Translations under genes and position numbers: made by a program | Assembly: GCF_009696065.1 (NCBI RefSeq) | Contig: NZ_VUMS01000012.1 | Location: 49,839-113,838 of the forward strand | Direction of reading: 5' to 3' | Origin: Oliverpabstia intestinalis | GTDB taxonomy: Bacteria; Bacillota; Clostridia; Lachnospirales; Lachnospiraceae | Length of the DNA: 64,000 nucleotides | The notes under the pieces: model-generated | Databases searched by the model: none | Seen by the model: only the letters and a program-made list of their open reading frames with translations | Told to the model about the DNA's origin: nothing | In this document: positions 1 through 8,461 of the stretch, one piece after another | How the letters are laid out: the number at the start of each line of letters is the position of its first letter | Numbering within the stretch: position 1 is the first letter of the stretch

Positions 1-2
1 CC

Positions 3-1271
3 TGGATCGGCAATTATTATGTGGATGAAAATGGTGTCTGGATCGAAGGAAAAACACAGGCAAAAAATGAGTGGATCAGCAGCGGTGGTCGTTGGTGGTA
101 TCGTCACAGTGACGGAGGATATACCAGATCAGGCTGGGAACAGATCAACGGAACCTGGTATTATTTTGACGGTGCAGGATGGATGGAGACCGGCTGGGTG
201 AACGTGGGAGGAACCTGGTATTATCTGAACGGAAGCGGAGCGATGGTAACCGGCTGGCTGAAACTTGGAAATACCTGGTATTATTTGAACGGAAGCGGAG
301 CGATGGCAACGGGCTGGGTGAATGTGGGAGGAACCTGGTACTACATGAACGGAAGCGGAGCGATGGTAACCGGCTGGCTGAAACTTGGAAATACCTGGTA
401 TTATCTGAACGGAAGCGGAGCGATGGCAACCGGTTGGCTGAATCTGGGAGGAACCTGGTATTATCTGAACGGAAGCGGAGCGATGGCAACGGGCTGGCTG
501 AATCTGGGAGGAACCTGGTATTATCTGACAGGAAGTGGAGCCATGGCGGCAAACACCTGGATCGGAAGTTATTACGTTAATGGAAGCGGAGCCTGGGTAC
601 CTGGTCAGACAACCGGCACGACAACAGGTGGAGGTTCCAAAAACAAAATTATTGCCATTGATGCAGGTCACCAGAGAAAAGGAAACAGTGCAAAAGAGCC
701 GATCGGTCCCGGAGCATCTCAGACAAAGCCTAAAGTTGCATCCGGAACTCATGGAAATGCATCCGGACTAAACGAGTATGAGTTGACACTTCAGGTTTCT
801 TTGAAACTGAGAGATGAGCTTCAGGCACGTGGATATCAGGTTTATATGATCCGTGAGACACATGATGTCAATATCAGCAATGCAGAACGCGCACAGATGG
901 CAGCCAATCAGGGAGCAGATATTCTGGTTCGCATCCATGCCAATGGATCTGATAATACATCCGTTGCAGGAGCACTGACGATGGCACCGTCCAACAGCAA
1001 TCCGTATCTGGGAAAAAGTGTGATCAGTGCCAGCCAGACACTGTCAAGAAAAATAGTAGACTGTTTCTGTGCAACTACAGGAGCTAAAAACCAGGGTGTA
1101 ATGCAGACGGATACCATGAGTGGCATCAACTGGAGCTCCATTCCGGTGAGTATCGTTGAAATGGGATACATGACCAATTGTACAGAAGATCTGAATATGG
1201 CAAGCACTTCTTATCAGACAAAAATGGTACAGGGTATCGCCAACGGTATCGATGCTTATTATGGAGCATAA
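3..1271 (+). CDS. N-acetylmuramoyl-L-alanine amidase with cell-wall-binding repeats (5' truncated)
   Basis: The reading frame is open from base 3, so the start lies outside the window. Bases 132-551 encode about seven tandem 20-residue units of the type GW-x-x-x-G-TWYYLNGSGAM, the choline-binding/glucan-binding repeat class that tethers proteins to the wall. A Gly/Thr-rich linker follows. From about base 642 comes an Amidase_3 domain: IAIDAGH (zinc His), Glu in LNEYEL, RIHANGS (zinc His) and the catalytic Glu in VEMGYMTN. Family knowledge says such enzymes cut the bond between MurNAc and L-Ala of peptidoglycan. It is probably exported, but the signal peptide is not visible. The last six repeats are nearly identical at the DNA level. 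No terminator is seen before the next gene; a structured repeat follows the stop. Confidence 0.92.
   Translation, partial: WIGNYYVDENGVWIEGKTQAKNEWISSGGRWWYRHSDGGYTRSGWEQINGTWYYFDGAGWMETGWVNVGGTWYYLNGSGAMVTGWLKLGNTWYYLNGSGAMATGWVNVGGTWYYMNGSGAMVTGWLKLGNTWYYLNGSGAMATGWLNLGGTWYYLNGSGAMATGWLNLGGTWYYLTGSGAMAANTWIGSYYVNGSGAWVPGQTTGTTTGGGSKNKIIAIDAGHQRKGNSAKEPIGPGASQTKPKVASGTHGNASGLNEYELTLQVSLKLRDELQARGYQVYMIRETHDVNISNAERAQMAANQGADILVRIHANGSDNTSVAGALTMAPSNSNPYLGKSVISASQTLSRKIVDCFCATTGAKNQGVMQTDTMSGINWSSIPVSIVEMGYMTNCTEDLNMASTSYQTKMVQGIANGIDAYYGA
192..551 (+). repeat. Six in-frame 60-bp tandem repeats in the amidase gene
   Basis: The sequence repeats every 60 bases from about 192 to 551, with alternating sub-types (GWVNVGG, GWLKLGN, GWLNLGG) and only a few substitutions between units. 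The identity extends to synonymous positions, which suggests recent unequal exchange or gene conversion. The copy number probably varies between strains. Confidence 0.9.
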
Positions 1272-1343
1272 GTAACTATCCGGCAGGTATTATTCTGCGG
1301 GGTATTTTGACTCGGAACTGCGAAGGTAATGAGCAGTTCCGAG
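1272..1343 (+). repeat. Dispersed leader element, family 1 (copy a)
   Basis: It begins GTAACTAT, contains GCGGGGTATTTTGAC (compare GCGAGGTGTTTTGAC in the copy before pstS) and ends in a hairpin with arms CGGAACTGC (1313-1321) and GCAGTTCCG (1333-1341) and a GAAGG-containing loop. It lies 30 nt before the start codon of the HAD-CPBP gene. It may act as a leader structure or as a terminator-like boundary; there is no U-run after the hairpin. Confidence 0.6.
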
Positions 1344-1372
1344 CATAAAAGAAAAGAGAGCAGGACGTAACT

Positions 1373-2989
1373 ATGTCGCAAGTAATATTATTTGACCTGG
1401 ATGGAACATTGACAGAGTCCGGAGAGGGCATTATTAACTGTGTGCAGTATGCACTGGAAAAACTGGGAAAAAAAGAAGAACATCCGGAAAATCTGCAGTG
1501 TTTTATCGGTCCTCCTTTAAAAGAACAGTTTATGAAATATGCAGGTCTCAGCGAGGAAGAGGGAGAAAAGGCAGTTGTATATTACCGGGAACGGTATACT
1601 ACAACGGGAATATTTGAAAACCGTCTGTATCCGAAGATTCCGGAATTACTGGAACTTCTGAAAATCAATAATAAGATCCTTGCTGTGGCATCGTCTAAAC
1701 CGGAGGTCTACGTAAAACAGATTCTGGAGCATTTTCAGATTGCAGATTATTTTACTGCGATTGTGGGAAGTGAACTTGACGGAAGAAGAACGGAGAAGGC
1801 GGAGGTTATTGAAGAGGCTTTACGGCGGATGCATCTGGAAGAAGAACGGGACAAGGTTCTTATGGTAGGCGATCGGAGTCACGATGTACAGGGTGCCATA
1901 AGCTGTGGTCTGCAATGTATCGGGGTTGCCTACGGATACGGAAGCCGGGAAGAACTGGAAAAAGCAGGTGCTGTCTATATCGCAGACAGTGTGGAAGATC
2001 TGGGAATCCTTGCCAGTCCGAACGATGAAGAAACCACAGAAAATGTTGAATCTGTGCGGAATATTATTCCGGACAGAGAAAAAGTGAAGAAATATGAAAT
2101 ACCGGAGACACGGAAACTGGAAAAAGAAGAAAAAGAAATGCCGGAACCTGCGAAAAAAAAGGTAAAATTCCGGTATTCCACGGCCGGACAGATCTGGCGT
2201 CTGATTTATCCGTTTTTGATTCATTATGGAGCCACACTGCTTGCGACGATCGCTTTGTATCTGATATATCTGATACAGGCGGGCGGACTGCAGGAGACTG
2301 CCAGTGCCGGACAGCGTCTGATTAACAGTGCGTTATATGTTACTCTGATCGGTGATCTTACAGCAGCGATAATCCTGTATCTGTTTTACCGGAAAGATCA
2401 GATGCATCGGAAAGAAGGATTCAGTGGAACAGGAAAAGCTTTTGTGTGGGCACCTCCGGTGATCTGGTTCAGTGTGATCATCCTGGCAATTGCCACAGGA
2501 CAGTTTTTAAATGATCTGATCAATGGATTGCATCTGAACGATCTGTTTACCGGCTACAGTGAGGTGTCTGAACAGGCATTTTCCGGACAGCCAGTAGGCT
2601 TTATGATTCTGGTAGTGGGAATTATCGGACCAATCTGTGAAGAACTGATGTTTCGCGGAATCGTATTTCACAGACTGAAAGACTGGGTCAAACCACAGGC
2701 AGCAATTGCAATATCTGCGTTATTATTCGGTATCTATCATGGCAATGTTGTACAGTTTTTCTATGCAACATGTATGGGAGTGATGCTTGCGATCATCTAT
2801 GATAAAACCGGAACTTTGTGGATCAGCATCGTTGCACATATAGCAGCAAATCTGTGGAGCCTTTTCGGAAGCAGTTTCTGGAGCAGTCTATGGCAGCGGA
2901 TTCCGGCAGGAATGCTTTGCAGTGTTATGATAGAAATTTTGTTATGTGTGATTCCGACATACTGGTTATTTGGATATAAAAGAAAATAA
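1373..2989 (+). CDS. HAD-IA hydrolase fused to a CPBP-family intramembrane protease
   Basis: 538 residues in two parts. Residues 1-215 are a HAD phosphatase of the phosphoglycolate phosphatase/PpaX type: FDLDGTLTE (nucleophile D8, D10), a Ser motif in VASSKP, and GDRSHDV at about 166-172. A charged Glu/Lys-rich linker follows (about 225-265). The C-terminal 270 residues have several membrane segments and the CPBP (CAAX protease/bacteriocin-processing) motifs: EELMFR (E423, E424, R428), FGIYHGN (H456) and HIAAN (H489, N493). All expected catalytic residues of both halves are present. The substrate of either half cannot be told from sequence. The ATG is preceded only by a weak Shine-Dalgarno (AGCAGGA). 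Each domain is confident; a functional link between them is inference. Confidence 0.88.
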   Translation: MSQVILFDLDGTLTESGEGIINCVQYALEKLGKKEEHPENLQCFIGPPLKEQFMKYAGLSEEEGEKAVVYYRERYTTTGIFENRLYPKIPELLELLKINNKILAVASSKPEVYVKQILEHFQIADYFTAIVGSELDGRRTEKAEVIEEALRRMHLEEERDKVLMVGDRSHDVQGAISCGLQCIGVAYGYGSREELEKAGAVYIADSVEDLGILASPNDEETTENVESVRNIIPDREKVKKYEIPETRKLEKEEKEMPEPAKKKVKFRYSTAGQIWRLIYPFLIHYGATLLATIALYLIYLIQAGGLQETASAGQRLINSALYVTLIGDLTAAIILYLFYRKDQMHRKEGFSGTGKAFVWAPPVIWFSVIILAIATGQFLNDLINGLHLNDLFTGYSEVSEQAFSGQPVGFMILVVGIIGPICEELMFRGIVFHRLKDWVKPQAAIAISALLFGIYHGNVVQFFYATCMGVMLAIIYDKTGTLWISIVAHIAANLWSLFGSSFWSSLWQRIPAGMLCSVMIEILLCVIPTYWLFGYKRK

Positions 2990-2998
2990 AAAAAAGAC

Positions 2999-3027
2999 TT
3001 GTAACCGAAAAAAGCTTATGCTATAAT
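2999..3027 (+). promoter_or_regulatory. rpsB-tsf promoter
   Basis: TTGTAA at 2999-3004 and TATAAT at 3022-3027 are 17 bases apart, a sigma-A type promoter. The transcript would start near 3034 and carry a leader of about 105 nt before rpsB. Confidence 0.8.
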
Positions 3028-3046
3028 CACAACGATGCATAAAACA

Positions 3047-3106
3047 CCCGTGCCGATTCCGAGAAGGTGCCTGCAAACAGGTCTCGAAAAGAATGAGAAG
3101 TACGGG
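3047..3106 (+). promoter_or_regulatory. Structured 5' leader of rpsB (possible S2 autoregulatory RNA)
   Basis: An outer stem CCCGT (3047-3051) pairs with ACGGG (3102-3106). Inside it CGAGA (3060-3064) pairs with TCTCG (3082-3086) and CCTG (3070-3073) with CAGG (3078-3081), giving a closed multi-stem fold between promoter and start codon. Ribosomal protein leaders often bind their own product; assignment to S2 is inference. Confidence 0.45.
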
Positions 3107-3138
3107 GAAGATTAAAACCAAAAAAGGAGATTGAAATC

Positions 3139-3876
3139 ATGAGCGTTATTTCAATGAAACAGTTACTGGAAGCCGGTGTACATTTTGGACACCAGACAAG
3201 AAGATGGAACCCTAAAATGGCAGAGTACATCTACACAGAAAGAAACGGAATCTACATTATCGACCTGCAGAAATCCGTTGGAATGGTAGATGATGCTTAT
3301 AAAGCTGTATCTGACATCGCTGCAGAAGGCGGCACAATCCTGTTCGTTGGTACAAAGAAACAGGCTCAGGATGCTATCAAAGTTGAAGCAGAGCGTTGTG
3401 GAATGTACTATGTAAACGAAAGATGGTTAGGTGGTATGCTGACTAACTTCAAAACTATTCAGAGCAGAATCGCCAGACTGAAAGAGATTGAAGCTATGCA
3501 GGAAGACGGAACATTTGATGTTCTGCCGAAGAAAGAAGTTATCGCACTGAAAAAAGAGCTGGATAAACTGCAGAAAAACCTGGGCGGAATCAAAGACATG
3601 AAGAGAATCCCGGATGCAATCTTTATCGTAGATCCGAAAAAAGAGAGAATCTGTGTTCAGGAAGCTCATACTCTTGGAATCCCGCTGATCGGTATCTGTG
3701 ATACCAACTGTGATCCGGAAGAACTGGATTATGTTATCCCGGGTAACGATGATGCTATCCGTGCCGTAAAACTGATTGTTTCCAAAATGGCAGATGCTGT
3801 TATCGAAGCAAATCAGGGTGCAACAGGCGAGGAAGAATTCGTTGAAGAGGCTGTTGAAGAGGCAGTAGAAGAGTAA
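3139..3876 (+). CDS. rpsB: 30S ribosomal protein S2
   Basis: 245 residues, the normal bacterial S2 length, with the conserved N-terminal [14 protein letters not shown] region, [24 protein letters not shown] and IFIVDPKKE blocks. The acidic Glu/Val-rich C-terminal tail is typical of clostridial S2. It sits in the head/body neck of the 30S subunit. The start is set by AGGAG (AAAAAAGGAGATTG) upstream of the ATG. Followed by tsf, the usual partner gene, after an 83-nt gap that contains a GC-rich hairpin. Codon use is strongly biased, as expected for a highly expressed gene. Confidence 0.98.
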   Translation: MSVISMKQLLEAGVHFGHQTRRWNPKMAEYIYTERNGIYIIDLQKSVGMVDDAYKAVSDIAAEGGTILFVGTKKQAQDAIKVEAERCGMYYVNERWLGGMLTNFKTIQSRIARLKEIEAMQEDGTFDVLPKKEVIALKKELDKLQKNLGGIKDMKRIPDAIFIVDPKKERICVQEAHTLGIPLIGICDTNCDPEELDYVIPGNDDAIRAVKLIVSKMADAVIEANQGATGEEEFVEEAVEEAVEE

Positions 3877-3894
3877 GATTTTGTATCCATTCAG

Positions 3895-3924
3895 CTGTCG
3901 GAGAGGTATTCTCCGGCAGCTGAG
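3895..3924 (+). other. Intercistronic hairpin between rpsB and tsf
   Basis: The arms CAGCTG ... CAGCTG enclose a second palindrome GGAGA...TTCTCC. There is no U-run, so it is more likely an mRNA-processing or stability structure or an attenuator than a full terminator. Confidence 0.4.
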
Positions 3925-3959
3925 TAACTGTAAAAACTCAATTTTAGGAGGAAATCATA

Positions 3960-4898
3960 ATGGCTATTACAGCAGCAATGGTAAAAGAATTAAGAGAAAT
4001 CAGCGGCGCTGGTATGATGGACTGTAAGAAAGCTCTTACAGCTACTGAAGGTGATATGGACAAGGCTATGGAATTCCTGAGAGAAAAAGGTCTTGCAACT
4101 GCACAGAAAAAAGCAAGCAGAATCGCAGCAGAAGGTATCGTAATGCTGAAAGTTGCAGAAGATTCCAAAAAAGCTGTCGCTGTAGAAGTAAATGCTGAAA
4201 CTGACTTCGTTGCTAAAAACGAAAAATTCCAGGCATACGTTGCACAGGTTGCTGAGCAGGCTCTGGAAACAGAAGCAGCAGATATCGATGCATTCCTGGC
4301 TGAGTCATGGAAATTCGATACAACCAAAACTGTAAACGAAGCTCTGGCTGGACAGGTTGCAGTAATCGGCGAGAACATGAAGATTCGTCGTTTCCAGAAA
4401 GTAGAAGAAACAGAAGGTTTCGTAGCTTCCTATACTCATATGGGTGGAAAAATCGGTGTTCTGGTTGACGTTGTAACAGACGTTGTAAACGATGAAATCA
4501 AAGAGATGGCTAAGAACGTAGCTATGCAGATAGCAGCTCTGAACCCGAAATATACAAATAGATCCGAAGTAAGCGAAGAGTACATTGCTCACGAAAAAGA
4601 AATCCTGATGGCTCAGATCCAGAACGACCCGAAAGAGTCCCAGAAACCGGAGAAAGTTATTCAGGGTATGATCAGCGGACGTATCAATAAAGAACTGAAA
4701 GAAATCTGTCTGCTGGATCAGGTTTATGTTAAAGCAGAAGACGGAAAACAGTCAGTAGAAAAATATGTTGCAGAAGTTGCAAAAGCAAATGGTGCAAACG
4801 TTACCATCAAAGGCTTCGTTCGTTACGAGACCGGTGAAGGTATCGAAAAGAAAGAAGAAGATTTTGCAGCAGAAGTTGCAAAACAGATGGGAATGTAA
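3960..4898 (+). CDS. tsf: Translation elongation factor Ts
   Basis: 312 residues. The N-terminal UBA-like domain has MVKELREISGAGMMDCKKAL; the core has the EF-Tu-contacting ETDFVAKNE motif and the IRRF segment. EF-Ts recharges EF-Tu by exchanging GDP for GTP. A strong AGGAGG (TTTTAGGAGGAAATCAT) precedes the ATG. Cotranscribed with rpsB; a rho-independent terminator follows. Nothing unusual in length or composition. Confidence 0.98.
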   Translation: MAITAAMVKELREISGAGMMDCKKALTATEGDMDKAMEFLREKGLATAQKKASRIAAEGIVMLKVAEDSKKAVAVEVNAETDFVAKNEKFQAYVAQVAEQALETEAADIDAFLAESWKFDTTKTVNEALAGQVAVIGENMKIRRFQKVEETEGFVASYTHMGGKIGVLVDVVTDVVNDEIKEMAKNVAMQIAALNPKYTNRSEVSEEYIAHEKEILMAQIQNDPKESQKPEKVIQGMISGRINKELKEICLLDQVYVKAEDGKQSVEKYVAEVAKANGANVTIKGFVRYETGEGIEKKEEDFAAEVAKQMGM

Positions 4899-4928
4899 TT
4901 TCCACAATATGTCAAAATGACAAAATAG

Positions 4929-4975
4929 CAGACCTGTATACTTGTAGAGATATAAGTAAGCAGGTCTGTTTTAAT
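4929..4975 (+). terminator. Terminator after tsf
   Basis: CAGACCTG (4929-4936) pairs with CAGGTCTG (4961-4968), with an inner TACTT/AAGTA stem, followed by TTTTAA. Confidence 0.8.
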
Positions 4976-5098
4976 ATGTAAAAAGGTTTCCTTGTTTACT
5001 GCATTTTCAAAACCCAGCGTTCCGAAGGATGCCCAGAACGACGGTTCCTAACAGGGCAGAGGGTCGGCTGGGCATGCGTACTTCTTTAAAAATAGCAT

Positions 5099-5135
5099 AA
5101 AAAGGTATTAACCAAAAGCGATTAGTACCTTTTTG
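5099..5135. terminator. Terminator downstream of the MATE gene (acts on minus strand)
   Basis: AAAAAGGTA (5099-5107) pairs with TACCTTTTT (5126-5134). The A-tract on the left arm gives a U-rich tail for minus-strand transcripts arriving from the MATE gene, so it can work in both directions. The stretch 4976-5098 also contains ATGCCCAG/CTGGGCAT arms but no convincing gene. Confidence 0.6.
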
Positions 5136-5191
5136 AATGATTTTCTGTCTGCTCAGCCCACTCTTGATTTGTGCTGTGATCAAAAAGTAAA

Positions 5192-6523
5192 TCAGCATAA
5201 ACTTATTATCCATTTACGCCTTTTAAAGATAATTAAGGATACAGCAAGTCTGAATAATTCCTCCGTGGTAAGCAATGTATACACACCGACAATTCCCCAT
5301 TTGAATACGTATGCTGCAAGCAGACACAGTGGAATTCCGATACACCATGTGCCAACAATATCAATGATCATAATGATTTTGGTGTTACCGCCACTTCTTA
5401 TAATGCCTCCGCCTAGTATCATATTTTCCACCTTAGCCGGAGCATACAAGGCAAATACGATAAGCAGTATCTTTCCAAGTTCTTTTACACTGTTATCAAC
5501 ACGATATAATCCGGTATATACTCCAGCCAAAAGGATAAGCAAAGAAGATATCACTACTGCACCAAATAATCCTGCATACATAATCTTCTTTGACTCTGTG
5601 TAAGCCTCATCGTATTCTTTTCTGCCAAGCCTCTTGCCAACCATCACACCGGCTGCTGCAGACAATCCGCTAAGCGCCCCTATGATAAGCCCCTGTATCG
5701 GACCGGTAAGTGTATAGGCTGCAAGGTTTGATGTGCCAAGATGTCCATAAACAGCAGACTCCACATTCTGACCGAAACTCCATAAAAACTCACTGATCAG
5801 AATCGGCATAATCATTGTCAGATAATCCCTGATTGTGATTTTTGTAAAATGTAGAGACAAGACCGGTTTATCTCCATCTTTTCTGAGGCATAAGACAAAT
5901 CCGATAACAATAAATACCAGATTAAATAACTGCGAAAGAAGTGTTGCGATCGCAGCTCCCTTTATTCCCATGCATGGAAATTCGAATTTTCCAAATATCA
6001 ACAAATAGTTCAGTCCTGTGTTTACAATAACAGCACCAAAGCTTGCCAGAAATGGTATCGTGGCATGCTCCTTACAGCGCAGCCATGAGGATAAAATATT
6101 GCTGACAGCCATTGGAATATAAGAAAATGCTATGATTCTAAAATAAACCGCACCAGTATTTATAATACTCATATCTTTCGTATACAGTCCAAGAATCTGC
6201 AACGGAAAAACTCTGGCTGAAAGCAAAAACAATGCTGATATCATAATTCCACAGATGAGACTTACGTCAAAACTGCACCATGCCTCTTTTGTTTCTTGTG
6301 CACCAATAAACTGTGCAATTAATATCCCCGCAACCGTGCTTACTGCACCAATCACTACTGAAAAAATCAGTGAAAAGTTACCGCATAATCCAACAGCCGA
6401 TATATTTGTCTCGCCTAACTGTCCGATCATGATCTGGTCAACAATTGAAAATGATGCCTGCAGCATACTTTGCAATGTGACGGGAATTGCTATTTTACAC
6501 AACGATTTCATAAACTTTGACAT
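5192..6523 (-). CDS. MATE family multidrug/cation efflux transporter
   Basis: 443 residues, about 12 hydrophobic segments in two homologous halves. The N-terminal stretch LQSMLQASFSIVDQIMIGQL and the repeat of its pattern after about residue 230 are typical of the MATE/NorM-DinF class, which exports drugs or metabolites in exchange for Na+ or H+. The substrate is not predictable. Its ATG overlaps the stop of the upstream LacI-type regulator by one base (TAATG), so the two are translationally coupled and form a two-gene operon on the minus strand. Base composition is lower in GC than neighbouring genes, which might reflect transfer. Confidence 0.9.
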   Translation of the reverse strand: MSKFMKSLCKIAIPVTLQSMLQASFSIVDQIMIGQLGETNISAVGLCGNFSLIFSVVIGAVSTVAGILIAQFIGAQETKEAWCSFDVSLICGIMISALFLLSARVFPLQILGLYTKDMSIINTGAVYFRIIAFSYIPMAVSNILSSWLRCKEHATIPFLASFGAVIVNTGLNYLLIFGKFEFPCMGIKGAAIATLLSQLFNLVFIVIGFVLCLRKDGDKPVLSLHFTKITIRDYLTMIMPILISEFLWSFGQNVESAVYGHLGTSNLAAYTLTGPIQGLIIGALSGLSAAAGVMVGKRLGRKEYDEAYTESKKIMYAGLFGAVVISSLLILLAGVYTGLYRVDNSVKELGKILLIVFALYAPAKVENMILGGGIIRSGGNTKIIMIIDIVGTWCIGIPLCLLAAYVFKWGIVGVYTLLTTEELFRLAVSLIIFKRRKWIISLC

Positions 6524-7539
6524 TATAATTTCCTCGTACTTTCCCTTTTTATCAAATCAACCGGTAACACGATTTCTGTCTTATATTCTGCACCATCTCG
6601 CATTGCCTCCAGACATTCAATTGCTGCTTTCGCCCTTAAGTTTGCTTCCTGATGAATCGTTGTGAGGGAAGGGTTACTTTCCCTGCTTGCCCTGTTATCA
6701 TCAAAGCCGATGATCTGGATATCTTCCGGAATCCGAATGTTTTTTCCTTGTAAAAACTTCATAAACTCAAGTGCATAAAAATCAGACACTGCAAAAACAG
6801 CGGTAACATTGCTTTTTAACAGCTGCATATAATTATCCTCATAAAAGCACATTCTTTCCTTTTCTGTCTTTGGTATCTCCCATCTATATGTTTCTCCTTG
6901 CGCAAAGGCTTTGAGAAACCCCTCGATGCGTTCTTTATCCATGCAGATGAAATTATCAGCTATGCATAATGCTTTTTTATGTCCCAGCTCCTTTAAGTAT
7001 TTTCCGGCTTGATAGCCGCCGTTATAATGATCGATGACCAAATTTACTACCTTTGAGCATTTTTCAAAATAGCCGTCATACACTACAAACGAAATCCGCA
7101 TCTGATTTCTAAGGCTTTCATAATCAGCTTCACAAAATCCGATCATAATCAGTCCATCCATATTCCACATGGATGCAAATACCGGAATCTCTCTGATATC
7201 AGATGTCGTTTTTATCATCAGAAAATATCCTTTTTCATTCACCTCACGGGAAAGAGCATTCAGCGATGCCATCACAAACCCATCCTCTAAAACCCTGCCC
7301 TCATACTTTTCATGGTCATTCACCACCACTCCGATGATTCTTGAATTATTTCTTGCAAGCAAAATGCCAGCCATATCCGGGATATATCCTGACCTTTCAA
7401 GTTCCTGCTGGACGCGTTTTACCGTCTCATCTGAAATCTTTTCTGTTTTGCCGTGGATCACTTTTGAGACAGTGGCAGTACTAAGACCTAACGTATCTGC
7501 AACATCTACGATTCTAATCCTGTTTTGTGTCATTTCCAT
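6523..7539 (-). CDS. LacI family transcriptional regulator
   Basis: 338 residues. The N-terminal helix-turn-helix contains RIVDVADTLGLSTATVSKVI; the rest is a periplasmic-binding-protein-like effector domain with the family signature IIGFDDNRASRESNPSLTTI near the C terminus. LacI-family proteins usually sense sugars or nucleosides. Paired here with a MATE exporter instead of a sugar transporter, the ligand is unclear. A near-perfect palindrome with central GCGC lies 56 bases upstream, so autoregulation is likely. Confidence 0.93.
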   Translation of the reverse strand: MEMTQNRIRIVDVADTLGLSTATVSKVIHGKTEKISDETVKRVQQELERSGYIPDMAGILLARNNSRIIGVVVNDHEKYEGRVLEDGFVMASLNALSREVNEKGYFLMIKTTSDIREIPVFASMWNMDGLIMIGFCEADYESLRNQMRISFVVYDGYFEKCSKVVNLVIDHYNGGYQAGKYLKELGHKKALCIADNFICMDKERIEGFLKAFAQGETYRWEIPKTEKERMCFYEDNYMQLLKSNVTAVFAVSDFYALEFMKFLQGKNIRIPEDIQIIGFDDNRASRESNPSLTTIHQEANLRAKAAIECLEAMRDGAEYKTEIVLPVDLIKRESTRKL

Positions 7540-7572
7540 TCCTTCTTCTGTGATATTATGATTATATGGTAC

Positions 7573-7612
7573 ATTATAAATGTGAAATTTACAAAGGTTA
7601 AGCGCATAACCT
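7573..7612 (-). promoter_or_regulatory. LacI-MATE promoter with probable LacI-type operator
   Basis: The palindrome AGGTTAAGCGCATAACCT (7595-7612; 16 of 18 positions symmetric, GCGC centre) has the form of a LacI-family operator. Read on the minus strand, TTAACC within it and TATAAT (plus-strand 7573-7578) are 17 bases apart, so the operator would overlap the -35 box. Autorepression is inference. Confidence 0.65.
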
Positions 7613-7751
7613 ATTACAAAATTATCATTCGATTTTTGTGAAAGTTTGCTATTCCATTACACATTTTCCTGCATTATCTGTTCCGGAAATCGTTAGAGAT
7701 TGTTTTGCGGAAAATTACCGGAGATCGGTGCGGACTTTCCCGTTCTTTTCC

Positions 7752-7780
7752 TTGCGTGGGAAGCCATGGTGTGCTAAACT
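7752..7780 (+). promoter_or_regulatory. Promoter of the udk gene group
   Basis: TTGCGT (7752-7757) and TAAACT (7775-7780) are separated by 17 bases and lie 38 bases upstream of the udk start. The segment 7613-7751 has no convincing gene. Confidence 0.5.
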
Positions 7781-7817
7781 GTTCAGGGAAATAAACACAA
7801 AGGTGGAACGATACGTA

Positions 7818-8429
7818 ATGAAATGTACGATCATAGGAATAACCGGAGGAACCGGTTCGGGAAAATCAACGTTTACTAATCGCTTGAAAAATGAATTTCC
7901 GGATGATGTGGCAGTTATTTATCATGACAATTATTACCGGTGTCAGGATGCTATTCCCTTTGAAGCGAGAAAAAAAGTGAATTATGATCATCCGGATTCA
8001 CTGGAGACGGATCTTCTGACAGAACACCTCAAAAAGCTAAAAGCAGGAGAAAGCATCGAATGTCCTGTGTATGACTATAGTCAGCATAATCGCTCAAAAG
8101 AAACGCTTCATATAGAACCAAAGAAAATTATTCTCGTGGAAGGTATCCTTCTTCTGACGGATCCACGGGTACGGGAACTGCTGGACATCAAAATTTATGT
8201 GGATGCAGATGCGGATGAGCGGATCCTCCGGCGAATCATCAGAGATGTAAAGGAACGGGGAAGAGATCTGGATAATATTGTAGAGCAGTATCTGACCACA
8301 GTAAAGCCGATGCATTATCTGTATGTGGAACCGATGAAAAATCGGGCAGATATTGTTGTCAACAGTGGAATGAACGATGTGGCTTTCGATGTGGTAAGAT
8401 CTAAAATCCGAGATCTGCTGGCAGAATAA
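7818..8429 (+). CDS. udk: Uridine kinase-like P-loop kinase
   Basis: 203 residues from the ATG at 7818. The P-loop GITGGTGSGKST is at the N terminus, followed by the Asp/Tyr-rich YHDNYYR loop, NYDHPDSLET, PVYDYSQHNR and a LVEGILLLTD Walker-B-like strand, all typical of uridine/cytidine kinase, which phosphorylates uridine or cytidine using ATP or GTP. An in-frame upstream ATG at 7638 would add 60 residues with no family similarity and would precede the best promoter, so the later start is preferred. It heads a nucleotide-related group (udk, nrdG-like, dut). Confidence 0.9.
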   Translation: MKCTIIGITGGTGSGKSTFTNRLKNEFPDDVAVIYHDNYYRCQDAIPFEARKKVNYDHPDSLETDLLTEHLKKLKAGESIECPVYDYSQHNRSKETLHIEPKKIILVEGILLLTDPRVRELLDIKIYVDADADERILRRIIRDVKERGRDLDNIVEQYLTTVKPMHYLYVEPMKNRADIVVNSGMNDVAFDVVRSKIRDLLAE

Positions 8430-8461
8430 AAGTAAATTTAGAGAAAGGATATAATGGATTT

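Noticed and set aside
5007..5213. Small minus-strand frame after the MATE gene
   Set aside because: It spans the terminator hairpin at 5099-5135 and has no coding character.
7638..7817. 60-residue N-terminal extension of uridine kinase
   Set aside because: The extension has no similarity to the family, and the likely promoter (7752-7780) lies within it.
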